In this document: piece by piece, positions 55,546 to 64,000 of the stretch
Numbering within the stretch: position 1 is the first letter of the stretch
How the letters are laid out: each line of letters begins with the position of its first letter
Assembly (NCBI GenBank): GCA_020848545.1
Contig: JADLHZ010000122.1
Location: 1-64,000, forward strand
Origin: Deltaproteobacteria bacterium
GTDB lineage: Bacteria > Myxococcota > JADLHZ01
Direction: 5' to 3'
DNA: 64,000 nucleotides
The notes under the pieces: model-generated
What the model was told of the DNA's origin: nothing
What the model saw: only the letters and a program-made list of their open reading frames with translations
Database searches by the model: none
Translations under genes and position numbers: made by a program

Positions 55546-56343
55546 TCAGTGTGGCGCGATCCAGTCGGTGATCGCGCGACCGAGCTCGTTCGCCTGCGAC
55601 TTTTGCGGATTGTGCGCGCCGGCTTTGAACACGAGGCGCGGACCCTTCGGTGCCAGGGCGGCGAGCTCGCCAGCGACCGCGGGCTCGATCAGCGGATCGT
55701 CTTCGCAATAGGACACCAGGGTCTCGCAGCGGAGCCCGCCGACCGTCTGCCGATGCGCAGCGAAGTCGAGCGCACGCACGCAGCGCATCGTATGCACGCA
55801 CGCGCCCTGGTTGAACGGCCCGCGAAAACCGCTGTTCTCGAAGCCGCGTGCGAGGATCATCTCCCAGGGACGAACGAGCGGGCCGCTCATCGTCGGCGTG
55901 ATCGCGATGAGCCAGCGCAAGCGTCGATAGAAGACGTGCGGCCGCGGCCCGACCGACGAGATCAACGCGAGCCCGCGCGCGCGATCGCCGAGCAGCGCCG
56001 CCGCCTGCGCCGCGATCGGGCCGCCCATCGAGTGGCCGAGGACGAAGAAGCGATCGAGCTCCAATGCATCAGCGACGTCGACGATGAAGCGCGCGCGCGA
56101 GGCGACGGAGGGTGAGGGCGCCGTCGACAACGGCGTGCCGCCGAACGCCGGCATGTCGACGCGGATGAGCCGCAGCTTCTGCGACAGCACCGGCGCGATC
56201 CAACGAAAGTCGCGCGCGACGCCGGGCAGGCCGTGGATCGCGACGAGCGGCGTCCCCGCACCTTCGTCGTAGACCGCGGCGTCGCCGGTGCGGGTCCGGA
56301 CGATGCGCGCTGCAGCCGCGCTCGGGGTGTCCGGCGTGGTCAA
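55546..56343 (-). CDS. alpha/beta hydrolase
   Basis: A 265-residue hydrolase starting at a TTG that overlaps the MFS gene stop (TTGA). Motifs in normal order: AIHGLPG (oxyanion), LGHSMGGP with nucleophile Ser105, acid in YCEDDPLIEP, His in AGAHNPQ. Esterase or lipase-type chemistry on an unknown substrate. Translational coupling with an OPA-type transporter suggests uptake followed by hydrolysis, which is inference. Confidence 0.8.
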   Translation of the reverse strand: MTTPDTPSAAAARIVRTRTGDAAVYDEGAGTPLVAIHGLPGVARDFRWIAPVLSQKLRLIRVDMPAFGGTPLSTAPSPSVASRARFIVDVADALELDRFFVLGHSMGGPIAAQAAALLGDRARGLALISSVGPRPHVFYRRLRWLIAITPTMSGPLVRPWEMILARGFENSGFRGPFNQGACVHTMRCVRALDFAAHRQTVGGLRCETLVSYCEDDPLIEPAVAGELAALAPKGPRLVFKAGAHNPQKSQANELGRAITDWIAPH

Positions 56344-57734
56344 GCGCTGAGCTTCTGTGGCGCCGGTGTCGCCGCCGGGGACGTGTGCTTCTGAGGGCGT
56401 GCGTTCCACACGAGCAAGCAGAGTCCGAAGCCGACGACGGCGACGGGCAACATCGCCATGGGCCAGGACTGCCAGTTCGCCGCCTCTTTCGCCGCCGCGT
56501 CCTTTGGCAAAATGTTGCCGTAGAGGAGCGCCTGCGTGCCGGTGCCGAGGTACACGAAGCCGTCGATGATGCCGGTGACGATGCCCGCGTTCTTCGTGCC
56601 GCCGAAGTCCATCGAAGCGGTCCCAGACAGCATGCCATGGACGCCGATCACGCAGAGCGACATGAAGATGACCGCCCAACCGATCTGCGGCGAGCCGATG
56701 AGGAATGCGGCTGCGATCGCGCCGAGCAGCATGCCGCCGTAGAGCACGGAGGCGACCGGGCCCCGACGCGAGCCGAAGACATGGTCGGAGATGAAGCCGG
56801 CGAAGACGCCGCCCATGATGCCGGCGATGCAGAGGAGCATGCCCCAGTTCTGATAGACGAAGCCGTCGGCGTCGCCGATCGCGCGGGCGTACGGGCGAAA
56901 CCACTTCATCACGGCTTGCCGCAGGAAGCCTGAGCAAAACTCGATCGCGACGATGATCCAAATCACGCGCTGGGAGAACATGCGCTTCGCCACCGTCAGC
57001 GGCGACAGGTGCTCGGTCTGGCCGGACGACGCATCCCCGGTGTCGAAGTTGGCGAAGCCCGCCGCCGCGGGCGAGTCGCGGATCACCAACAACGCGATGA
57101 CGAAGCAGAGAGAAAGGACGATCGCCGGCACGACGAACACGGAGGTGAAGCCGACGTTCTTCGCGAGCAACAGGCTCCAGTCGTAGGAGAAGTAGAGGCC
57201 GAGCGAGATGAGGATGCCGAACAAGCCGCCGAGCACGCCGCGCTCACGCACGTGAAACCACGGGGCGTTCACCTTCACGATCGACACGGCGCCGAAGCTC
57301 TGGAAGTACATGTTCGCTGCGTTGAGGAAGAGCAGCTGCGTCTTCAGATCGCCGCCGCCGCTGATCGCGAGCGCCATCCCCACGTTCATGACGGCCGAGC
57401 CGAACGCAGCGATGAGGATGGTCACGCGGCCGCCCCAGCGATCGGTCAGCGGGCCGTTGATCAAGAAGGCGATGCCGTACACGTAGGCGCCTACGGCGTC
57501 GATCTCGCCGAACTGCGCTTTCGTCATCAGGCTCTGCTTTTCGAGCAAGTCGACGATGGCGGAGAGATTGTAACGGCCGAAATAGAGGAAGGCGTAGGTC
57601 AGCCCGAGCGGAAGCCAGTTCATCACGCGGCGCTTCTTGAAGGCATCAGAGTGGCCGAGGTCGACCTTCGGAAGACGCGCGAGGACGACGGCGATCGCCG
57701 CAAGGAGCAGAAAGATCGGCAGGATGTGAGTCAT
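56340..57734 (-). CDS. OPA-family MFS transporter
   Basis: A 464-residue 12-helix transporter. The N-terminal part has the organophosphate:phosphate antiporter (OPA) hallmark YFGRYNLS and the loop-2 motif GPLTDRWGGR; the C-terminal half has FISDHVFGSRRGPVASVLYG. OPA members swap phosphate for sugar phosphates or glycerol-3-phosphate, but this one could carry another organic anion. ATG 57734 is chosen because the helix bundle starts there. It is coupled to the alpha/beta hydrolase. Confidence 0.85.
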   Translation of the reverse strand: MTHILPIFLLLAAIAVVLARLPKVDLGHSDAFKKRRVMNWLPLGLTYAFLYFGRYNLSAIVDLLEKQSLMTKAQFGEIDAVGAYVYGIAFLINGPLTDRWGGRVTILIAAFGSAVMNVGMALAISGGGDLKTQLLFLNAANMYFQSFGAVSIVKVNAPWFHVRERGVLGGLFGILISLGLYFSYDWSLLLAKNVGFTSVFVVPAIVLSLCFVIALLVIRDSPAAAGFANFDTGDASSGQTEHLSPLTVAKRMFSQRVIWIIVAIEFCSGFLRQAVMKWFRPYARAIGDADGFVYQNWGMLLCIAGIMGGVFAGFISDHVFGSRRGPVASVLYGGMLLGAIAAAFLIGSPQIGWAVIFMSLCVIGVHGMLSGTASMDFGGTKNAGIVTGIIDGFVYLGTGTQALLYGNILPKDAAAKEAANWQSWPMAMLPVAVVGFGLCLLVWNARPQKHTSPAATPAPQKLSA

Positions 57735-57864
57735 CGAGGCGCTTGCTGGAGGAAGCGGCGAAATTCTGCAAGGGGCGCCAAGCAGAGTTGTCGAAAACGT
57801 CAAGTCCGCTTACCACTGTGGGAAGCTCAAAACCCGAGCAACCAACGCCGGAGAAGACGACACC

Positions 57865-59547
57865 ATGGGCGCGATAGACACCAGCACGAAGACGGTAGGC
57901 GGTTACGACATCAAGTTCTCTCCGATCGAGGGCCAGGACAAAGTTCGGGTCACTGTCGCGCCGGCGATCGGCGGGCCGACCATCGCCGAATTCGACGCTG
58001 CGAGTGAAGCAGAGATCAAGAGCGGTCTCGGTAAGGTGAAGGTCTTCGCTGGCGTGCCGATCGACCTCGGCACGATTCCGGGCTTCGGCACCAAGGTCGC
58101 GGTGAAGTTCGAGAGCAGCCCGCCGAAAGCGGTGCCGCTCGATCGGAAGGACATCACGCCACAGTTCATCGCCAGCCTCACGCCCAAAGACATGGAGGCG
58201 ATGACACCGAGCGACAAGAAGCGTTTGCTCTCGGTCGTCGCGACGATGGATCCGAAGCAGCTCACGGGGAAGACGCTCGACAACGCCGTCGTCATCGCGG
58301 CGATGGACAAGAAGAGCGGCGTCGACATCACCACGAACAGCGCGAGCGAGCTGCAAACGACGCTGAAGGCGAACCTCTTCCAGCACAAAGCCGAGGTGAA
58401 GAGCGGCCCCTTCGAAGTGCCCGGCCAAAAGCCGTACGTGCTCGACGTCAAGCCAGACGGCTCGTTCACCGCGGTCGGCGTGCATGTCTACAACGACGCC
58501 GAAGCTGCGGCCGCCGGCAGCAGCAAAGAGACGCTGATGAGCGGCGCGTTCTACAACTTCTGCGAGAAGGCGTACCCGGGCCTCGACACGGCGCAGGTGA
58601 GCACGCTGATCAAAGGACCGCTGAAGAAGCAGTACGAAGCGTATATGAAGGGCGGCGACGTGACGTTCCCTCCGAGCGTCGACGCGACGCCGCCAGCGGA
58701 CGCGAAAGCGCCTGCGCTCGAAACGAAAGGTCCGACCGGCGTCGGTAGCGCCGGCGGCGGCGCGTCGCCCTTGAAAGACAAAGGCACCATCTCCGGCGAG
58801 AAGCCCGCTGAGCTCTGGCTCACCGATCAGACCGGCAAAGCGCACAAGTACGTCTTCGCAGACAAGGCACAGGCGGCGAACTTTCAGCAGAAGATCGCGA
58901 CGAGCGGTGGCATCGCCGGTGCCGACTCGGCGTTCGCGCTCGTCGATCGCGGCAGCGCACCCGTGCAGAAGGACGGCAAGTGGGAGACCTGGGTCACCGA
59001 CAAGACCGGCAATGCGCACTGCTACAAGTTCAACACCGAAGACGAAGCGAAGAACTTCAAGGCCAACCTCGATCCGGCGCAGGGCATCAGCGGCGCCGAC
59101 GCGCTCGCTGCCTCGCCAGCCGCGACGAAAGCGAAGCCCGCCGGGCTCGTCGACAAGGGGAGCGCGCCGGTGAAAGCCGCGGACGGCAAGTGGGAGACCT
59201 GGATCACGGACAAGAAGGGCACGGCGCACCGCTACACTTTCGACGACGAAAACGCCGCAAAGAGCTTCCGCGGGAAGGTTGACACGAACAAGGGGATCGA
59301 AGGTGCCGACGCGCTGTACGCAGCGTCAGCCAAAGCCACGCCGCCGCCAGTTCCCGCGCTTGTCGATAAAGGGACCCCGCACAAGCTCGCCGACGGCAGC
59401 TATGAGCTCTGGCTGACCGATAAGAACAAGCAGGCGCACCGGTACACATTCAAAGATGAAGCGCAGGCGAAGGCGTTCCAAGGGAAGCTCGATCCGAGCA
59501 AGGGGATCGCTGGCGCGGACGCCGCGTGGGCGAAGTCGGCGCATTGA
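57865..59547 (+). CDS. four-repeat protein of unknown function
   Basis: A 560-residue protein without a signal peptide. Residues 1-300 form a unique N-terminal region (GGYDIKFSPIEGQDKVRVTV and an all-alpha stretch ~95-170). Residues ~303-560 hold four tandem copies of a ~58-65 residue unit: LVDKG-x-AP, GKWETWITDKKGTAHRYTF, AAKSFRGK, then GIEGADALYAAS. Copies 2 and 3 are closest; copy 1 is degenerate. No family recognised. An exported structural or effector-like protein using a non-Sec route is one option; a cytoplasmic role is equally open. Confidence 0.7.
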   Translation: MGAIDTSTKTVGGYDIKFSPIEGQDKVRVTVAPAIGGPTIAEFDAASEAEIKSGLGKVKVFAGVPIDLGTIPGFGTKVAVKFESSPPKAVPLDRKDITPQFIASLTPKDMEAMTPSDKKRLLSVVATMDPKQLTGKTLDNAVVIAAMDKKSGVDITTNSASELQTTLKANLFQHKAEVKSGPFEVPGQKPYVLDVKPDGSFTAVGVHVYNDAEAAAAGSSKETLMSGAFYNFCEKAYPGLDTAQVSTLIKGPLKKQYEAYMKGGDVTFPPSVDATPPADAKAPALETKGPTGVGSAGGGASPLKDKGTISGEKPAELWLTDQTGKAHKYVFADKAQAANFQQKIATSGGIAGADSAFALVDRGSAPVQKDGKWETWVTDKTGNAHCYKFNTEDEAKNFKANLDPAQGISGADALAASPAATKAKPAGLVDKGSAPVKAADGKWETWITDKKGTAHRYTFDDENAAKSFRGKVDTNKGIEGADALYAASAKATPPPVPALVDKGTPHKLADGSYELWLTDKNKQAHRYTFKDEAQAKAFQGKLDPSKGIAGADAAWAKSAH

Positions 59548-59624
59548 GCGCGCATGGAGCACGCCGGAGCGACCTGAAAAATCCGTGATCCCGCCTGGCT
59601 TTCGGGCCACAATTCAGCCCGGCA

Positions 59625-62018
59625 ATGAAATACTGCCCGCAGTGTGAGAACGAGTATCCGGCGGGTGAGCGCTGTCCCAACGACGGCACCTCGCTCATCG
59701 ATCAAACGCCGCGGCCGGACCCGCTCGTTGGCGTCGTCGTCGCCGAGCGCTACAAGATCGTGCAGAAGATCGCGCGCGGCGGCATGGGCACGGTCTTTCG
59801 CGCGACCGACAGCAAGCAGAAGCGCGACGTCGCCGTCAAAGTGCTGCACGCGAACTTGCAGGAGCAAGCCGACGCGGTGAAGCGCTTCTTCCGCGAGGCG
59901 AAGTCGCTCGCCGGCTTGAAGCACCCGAACATCGTCGAGTTCTACGACTGCGGCCAGATGGAGAACGGCCAGCTCTACATGGCCATGGAGTACCTCTACG
60001 GCCAGACGCTCGATCAGCTCGTGCGCGCTCAAGGACCGCTGCCGCTCGAGCTCGTCACCTCGTTGATCACGCAGATCTGCTACGCCGTGAGCGCCGCGCA
60101 CGCCGCCAAGGTGGTCCACCGCGACCTCACGCCGATGAACATCTTGCTCGCGAAGATGCCCGGCGCCGCCGAGGAGGTCGTCAAGCTCGTCGACTTCGGC
60201 ATCGCCAAGAGCGCCGACTCCGGCACGCAGATTACCCAGACCGGCATCGTCATGGGCACGCCCGGCTATCTCGCGCCCGAGCAGATCACCGGCGAGTCGC
60301 AGGTCGATCCGCGCAGCGACGTCTACGCCGCCGGCGCCGTCCTCTATTATATGTTGGCGGGGAAGCGGCCCTACGTGGCGCCTTCGCCGCAGGCGACGCT
60401 CGCCAAGCAGCTGATGGAGCCGCCAGAGCCGCTCGAGACCGAGGTCTTGAACCTGCCGAACGCGATCAAGCCGGTGGTCTACCGCGCGCTCGCGAAGAAG
60501 CCGGCCGAGCGCTACCAAAACGCCGAGGAGCTGTTGAACGCGTTCCTCGGCGCCATCGGCGCGCGCGCGATGAGCGAGAACGAGGTCGCGCAGCAATTCA
60601 CGATGACCTTGAACGCGTATCGAAAGACGTCGCCGGTCGGCAACGTCAACGACTTCGGCGTGCCGCTCGAAGTCACGCGGCAGCAGGCGATCAAACGCGC
60701 GAGGCGCCGCGCATTTGCCCGCTACGCGATCGCGGCGGCCGTGCTCGTCGGCGCGCTCGTCGGCGCCGAGTGGCTCGTGCGCGGCTTCAAAGACGTGCCG
60801 GGCCTCGCCAAGCCCCTGCCCGAAGGAAAGAAGACCTCACGCACGCCGATGGCCAACAGCAACGGTGAGATGATGCGCGGGATCACCGAGACGCACATCT
60901 ACGTGGGGCTCTCGGCCGACTTCTCGGCGACGACGCGCGAGGCCGGGCGCGCGTTGTTCACCGGCATCAAGACGGCCTTTCGTGCGGTGAACGACGACGA
61001 AGGCGGTGTCTACGGCCGGCAGCTGCAAGCGGTCGCGCTCGACGACAAGGGCGAGCCTGGGGTCGCTGCGAAGAACGCGATCGAGCTCTTGGACAAGCGC
61101 AATACCTTCGCGCTCATCGGCGGCCTCGGCTCCGAGCAGGTGCAGGCGATGTTGCCCGAAGCCGTCATCAGGAACGCCGTGATCTTCGCGCCGGTCAGCG
61201 GGGCGAAGCAACTGCGCGAGCGGCCGATCCCGCGGCACTTGTTCTTCTACCGGCCGACTTACGCGCAAGAAGCCCGCGTCGTCGTCGATCACTTGGTCGC
61301 GGAGAAGCGGCAGGCGCCCGAGACGATCGCGATCTTCTACGAAGAGGGCCTCGGCGGCGAAGACTGCGCGGCGAGCGTGCGAAAGGCGATCGTCGACAAC
61401 GGGCTCGACGACGAGAAGAAGATCGTGCAGGCCGCGTATCCGCGCAACACCGAGGACGTGAGCGCCGCTGCGAACAACCTGGTCAAGAATGCGAAGAAGC
61501 TGAAGTCGGTCGTCATGTGCGCCGACTCGTGGCAGGCCGCGAAGCTCGTCGACCTCTTGAAGCAGAAGAAGGTGAAGCTCGTGACCGCGGGCGTCTCGAC
61601 CGTGGGCGTCGCCGCGCTCGAAGAAGAGTTCATCAAGCAAGGCGCCGATCTCTTGCCGGGCCTCATCGCCAGCCAAGTGGTGCCGGCGGCGTCGTCGAAC
61701 CGGCCCTTCGTCAACCAGTTCAACGAGTACCTGACGCGCTACTACCCGGAGAGCAAGCACGGCGCGATGACCTTCGAGGGTTACATCGTCGGCCGCTTGT
61801 TCGCGATGGCGATGAAGATCGTCGGGCCCGAGCCGACGACCGACGAGTTCATCAAGGCGGTCGAGAGCATGCGCGAGGTGGAGTTCGGCACGGGCCTGCC
61901 GATCCGCTTCGGGCCGATCGATCATCAAGGATCGAACGCGGTGTGGCTGTCGACGTGGAACGACAAGCTCGAGCCGATCCCGGTGGTGAGCGATCCCTTC
62001 GAAGTCGATCCGAACTAG
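59625..62018 (+). CDS. Ser/Thr kinase fused to a periplasmic-binding (Peripla_BP_6-like) domain
   Basis: A 797-residue receptor kinase. It opens with a zinc-ribbon-like CPQC...CPNDG (residues 4-21). The kinase domain (~40-315) has ARGGMGTVF, K72, HRDLTP at 165-170 and DFGIAK at 190-195, all intact. One helix (~366-381) is followed by a ~370-residue domain like the branched-chain amino-acid receptor fold (HIYVGLSADFSATTREAGRA, GVYGRQLQAVALDDKGEPGV, ALIGGLGSEQVQAML, GAMTFEGYIVGRL). The sensor would face the periplasm and bind a small ligand. The methyltransferase gene follows after a hairpin. Confidence 0.92.
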   Translation: MKYCPQCENEYPAGERCPNDGTSLIDQTPRPDPLVGVVVAERYKIVQKIARGGMGTVFRATDSKQKRDVAVKVLHANLQEQADAVKRFFREAKSLAGLKHPNIVEFYDCGQMENGQLYMAMEYLYGQTLDQLVRAQGPLPLELVTSLITQICYAVSAAHAAKVVHRDLTPMNILLAKMPGAAEEVVKLVDFGIAKSADSGTQITQTGIVMGTPGYLAPEQITGESQVDPRSDVYAAGAVLYYMLAGKRPYVAPSPQATLAKQLMEPPEPLETEVLNLPNAIKPVVYRALAKKPAERYQNAEELLNAFLGAIGARAMSENEVAQQFTMTLNAYRKTSPVGNVNDFGVPLEVTRQQAIKRARRRAFARYAIAAAVLVGALVGAEWLVRGFKDVPGLAKPLPEGKKTSRTPMANSNGEMMRGITETHIYVGLSADFSATTREAGRALFTGIKTAFRAVNDDEGGVYGRQLQAVALDDKGEPGVAAKNAIELLDKRNTFALIGGLGSEQVQAMLPEAVIRNAVIFAPVSGAKQLRERPIPRHLFFYRPTYAQEARVVVDHLVAEKRQAPETIAIFYEEGLGGEDCAASVRKAIVDNGLDDEKKIVQAAYPRNTEDVSAAANNLVKNAKKLKSVVMCADSWQAAKLVDLLKQKKVKLVTAGVSTVGVAALEEEFIKQGADLLPGLIASQVVPAASSNRPFVNQFNEYLTRYYPESKHGAMTFEGYIVGRLFAMAMKIVGPEPTTDEFIKAVESMREVEFGTGLPIRFGPIDHQGSNAVWLSTWNDKLEPIPVVSDPFEVDPN

Positions 62019-62036
62019 CCTCCTCGCTGCGCTCGG

Positions 62037-62062
62037 TCGCTGTGCAAAGAATCGCACAGCGA
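62037..62062. terminator. hairpin after the kinase gene
   Basis: TCGCTGTGC and GCACAGCGA form a 9-base stem with an 8-base loop; outer CTAGCC/GGCTAG (62015-62070) adds another pair. No T-run follows, so it may be a factor-dependent terminator or a simple palindrome. Confidence 0.5.
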
Positions 62063-62117
62063 ACGGCTAGTCATTGTTGTGTTTGCGTCCACTGCGTGGC
62101 CGCGTTTGCGAGGCAAC

Positions 62118-64000
62118 ATGAGCTACAAAGACCAAGACCGCGGCACGGACGATGACTACGCGGCGTACTTCGCCGGCATGAACAAGTCGATGCAGCAGAA
62201 GGTGGCGCTGACGACCGCGCACTTTCCGCCCGAGGGCAAGGTCGCCGACATGGGCAGCGGCTCCGGCCAAGCGACCTTCGATCTCGCCGCGCTCTACTCG
62301 GGCCTCGAGATGATCGGCGTCGACATCAACGAGAAGTCGGTGGCCATCGCCGAGAAGACCTATGCGAAGAAGAACCTCCGCTTCATCACCGGGGACATCG
62401 CCGATCCCTTGTTCCCGGACGGCTCGCTCGACGGCATCTTGAACTCGTCGGTCTTGCACCACGTGACGAGCTTCAACGGCCATCGCACCGAGCCGGTGCT
62501 GCGCCTGCTCGACAATCAAGTGCGCGAGCTGAAGCCAGGCGGCGTGTTGATCATCCGCGACTTCGTCATCCCGCGCGGGCCCACGCTCTGCGATCTCGAG
62601 CTGCCGGACGATGACGGCGCCGCTGACGGTGAGCCTCGCGCGTTGTCGAGCGCGGCGTTGTTCGAGCGCTTCGCAAAGACGTGGAAGAGCAGCCAGGCGC
62701 CGCTCGTCTTCGAAGCGCTGGCGGCAAGGACGCCTGGCCACCGCCGCTATCGCCTGCCGCTGCGCGCCGCCGCCGAGCTCGTGCTGCGCAAAGACTACAG
62801 GGACCACTGGGACACCGAGCTGCTCGAAGAGTACACCTACTTCACGCAACAGGAGTTCGAGCGCGAGCTCACCGCGCGCGGCATGCGCATCGTCGTCTCG
62901 GTCGAGCTGTTCAACCCGTGGATCGTCGAGCACCGCTACGCCGGAAAGTTTCGCCTCACGGACACGAGCGGCGCGCCGCTCCCGTTTCCGCCGACGAACT
63001 ACCTGATTGTCGCCCAGAAGGTGCCGGCGGGCGCTGGCGTGAAGCTCGTCGAGATCGCGCGGCGTCCGGTGCAGGCGCCGAAGTTCTTGGAGCTGCAGGC
63101 GTGGGCGAGCGGCGATCGCGTCTACGAGCTGGCCGCACGGCCGCAGCGCACGCTCGACGTGTTGCCGTGGTTCGAGCACGCGGGCCGCTTGTTCGTCGTC
63201 TGCAAGCGCGACTTTCCGCGGCCGATCCTGAACGCCGGCGAGCGTGATCTCATCGGCATGAGCGGCGGCGGCTACATCACCGAGCCGATCACCGCGCTCG
63301 TCGCCGATGATCAAAAGCCGAAGGAGACGATCGCGCGCGTGCTCGCGGAGCGGGCTGGGATCAAAGAGATCGAGAGCGTCAGCGCGCCTTGGCGTTACTT
63401 CACTTCACCCGGCGGCATCAGCGAGCGCGTCGACGCCTACCTCTGCCGGATCGCGCCGTGGCTGTCGTCGCGCGAGGTGAAGAACTACTCGTCTTTTTCG
63501 TCGTCGGGCAGCGTGCGCTACTTGGACGCGACGCAGACGCTGCGCGCCTGTCACGTGGGCGGCATGTTCGACGCGCGCTTGGAGCTCAACATCTATCGCT
63601 TGTGCCGCGAGCGTCGCCGCGCGCTCGGACCGTGGATCGGCGCCGAGATCGTGATCGGCGAGGGCGCAAAGATCGTCGCACGCTCCGCCGGCGAAGCGTT
63701 CGCCGTGCCCGTGCGATCGCGCTTCACCCGCGTGGCGCCGCGCGCGCCGGAGTTCTTGAACGTCTACGAAGGCGAGTTCGCGGAGCGCGATGCGAGCGGC
63801 AAGACGCTGGCGAGCGCGCGCTTCGAGTACGTGACGCCGAAGCACCTGAGCCACGAGACGATCACGCTGCTGCCGCTCGTCCGTCGCGGAGAGAAGATCT
63901 ACGCCGGCCTCGAGCTGCGCGACTTGCCGGCCGCGCAGCGCTTCGAGGGCACGAGCGCGATCTTGACCGTGCCGGCGTGTCGCGTTCCGAAGCGCGTCAC
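62118..64000 (+). CDS. class I SAM methyltransferase with Nudix-like domain (3' end cut)
   Basis: A frame of at least 627 codons, cut by the window edge. The N-terminal domain (~35-230) is a class I methyltransferase: VADMGSGSGQATFDLAAL (motif I), MIGVDINEKSV, GDIADPLFPDGSLDG and ELKPGGVLIIRDFVIP. A second domain (~385-480) resembles Nudix (TIARVLAERAGI, SAPWRYFTSPGGISERVDAY), but its Nudix box lacks the key Glu residues, so hydrolase activity is unlikely. The C-terminal part is beta-rich. The ATG at 62118 is preceded by AGG. The methyl acceptor is unknown; it follows the receptor kinase. Confidence 0.75.
   Translation, partial: MSYKDQDRGTDDDYAAYFAGMNKSMQQKVALTTAHFPPEGKVADMGSGSGQATFDLAALYSGLEMIGVDINEKSVAIAEKTYAKKNLRFITGDIADPLFPDGSLDGILNSSVLHHVTSFNGHRTEPVLRLLDNQVRELKPGGVLIIRDFVIPRGPTLCDLELPDDDGAADGEPRALSSAALFERFAKTWKSSQAPLVFEALAARTPGHRRYRLPLRAAAELVLRKDYRDHWDTELLEEYTYFTQQEFERELTARGMRIVVSVELFNPWIVEHRYAGKFRLTDTSGAPLPFPPTNYLIVAQKVPAGAGVKLVEIARRPVQAPKFLELQAWASGDRVYELAARPQRTLDVLPWFEHAGRLFVVCKRDFPRPILNAGERDLIGMSGGGYITEPITALVADDQKPKETIARVLAERAGIKEIESVSAPWRYFTSPGGISERVDAYLCRIAPWLSSREVKNYSSFSSSGSVRYLDATQTLRACHVGGMFDARLELNIYRLCRERRRALGPWIGAEIVIGEGAKIVARSAGEAFAVPVRSRFTRVAPRAPEFLNVYEGEFAERDASGKTLASARFEYVTPKHLSHETITLLPLVRRGEKIYAGLELRDLPAAQRFEGTSAILTVPACRVPKRV

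Noticed and set aside
62118-64000. Active Nudix hydrolase domain
   Set aside because: The expected Nudix box Glu residues are replaced (RVLAERAGI), so only a degenerate fold is claimed.

Overview
The window comes from a GC-rich Gram-negative bacterium, most likely a myxobacterium (Myxococcota). The evidence is in the gene content. There are two Hanks-type Ser/Thr kinases with extracytoplasmic tails, an FHA-linked sigma-54 activator, and many lipoproteins and thrombospondin type-3 repeat envelope proteins. Two secreted proteins end in MYXO-CTERM-like tails (a Cys, one membrane helix, an Arg-rich end), and there is an alkaline ceramidase. Genes are packed tightly, very often with 4-base ATGA/GTGA overlaps. 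No stretch above 300 bases lacks a gene. I found no rRNA, tRNA or CRISPR array.

Layout. 1-2.9 kb: an accessory-looking patch with two small secreted proteins (one carrying a 12-G tract), an IS5-type transposase remnant and a ZU5-like lipoprotein. 2.9-5.4 kb: ceramidase, a DUF455 ferritin-like protein and an ATP-grasp-like protein. 5.4-10.2 kb: 2TM protein, leucine-rich-repeat protein, a trypsin-like MYXO-CTERM protease with a DUF4267 membrane protein, and a phospholipase D-like enzyme. 10.2-15.8 kb: a Ser/Thr kinase among two paralogous TPR proteins, an outer-membrane barrel, a FecR-domain protein and a TSP3 lipoprotein. 15.8-17.5 kb: aldo/keto reductase and a PhyH-type dioxygenase. A repeat-rich palindromic spacer follows. 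17.7-20.6 kb: a translationally coupled minus-strand operon (DUF4160-like, HTH protein, WYL regulator, RluA-type pseudouridine synthase) behind an operator-like dyad.

20.6-32.3 kb: mostly lipoproteins and secreted proteins, a chimeric frameshifted pseudogene (DUF1587/DUF1552/lectin-like pieces), a putative HExxH protein, a lone CxxCH protein, the FHA-sigma-54 activator, an esterase lipoprotein whose alpha/beta-hydrolase fold looks circularly permuted, and an NHL-type propeller. 32.3-38.9 kb: OmpA/TSP3 outer-membrane protein, a 974-residue beta-helix/Calx-beta/TSP3 MYXO-CTERM protein and a secreted protein of unknown function. 38.9-41.9 kb: a metallo-beta-lactamase RNase and small Pro- or Lys-rich proteins.

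42-49.2 kb is the housekeeping core: a HemW-like radical SAM protein, then hrcA-grpE-dnaK-(small secreted protein)-dnaJ. 49.2-57.7 kb: REP-like palindromes, a dihaem cytochrome c, CstA, a duplicated 1047-residue beta-helix protein, and an alpha/beta hydrolase coupled to an OPA-family MFS transporter. 57.8-64 kb: a four-repeat protein of unknown function, a receptor-like kinase fused to a periplasmic-binding domain, and a methyltransferase with a degenerate Nudix-like domain that runs off the window.

The overall picture is envelope and signalling biology around a normal chaperone operon. The best candidates for something undescribed are the permuted esterase, the kinase/binding-protein fusion with its neighbours, the repeat protein at 57.9 kb, and the DUF4160-HTH-WYL operon.
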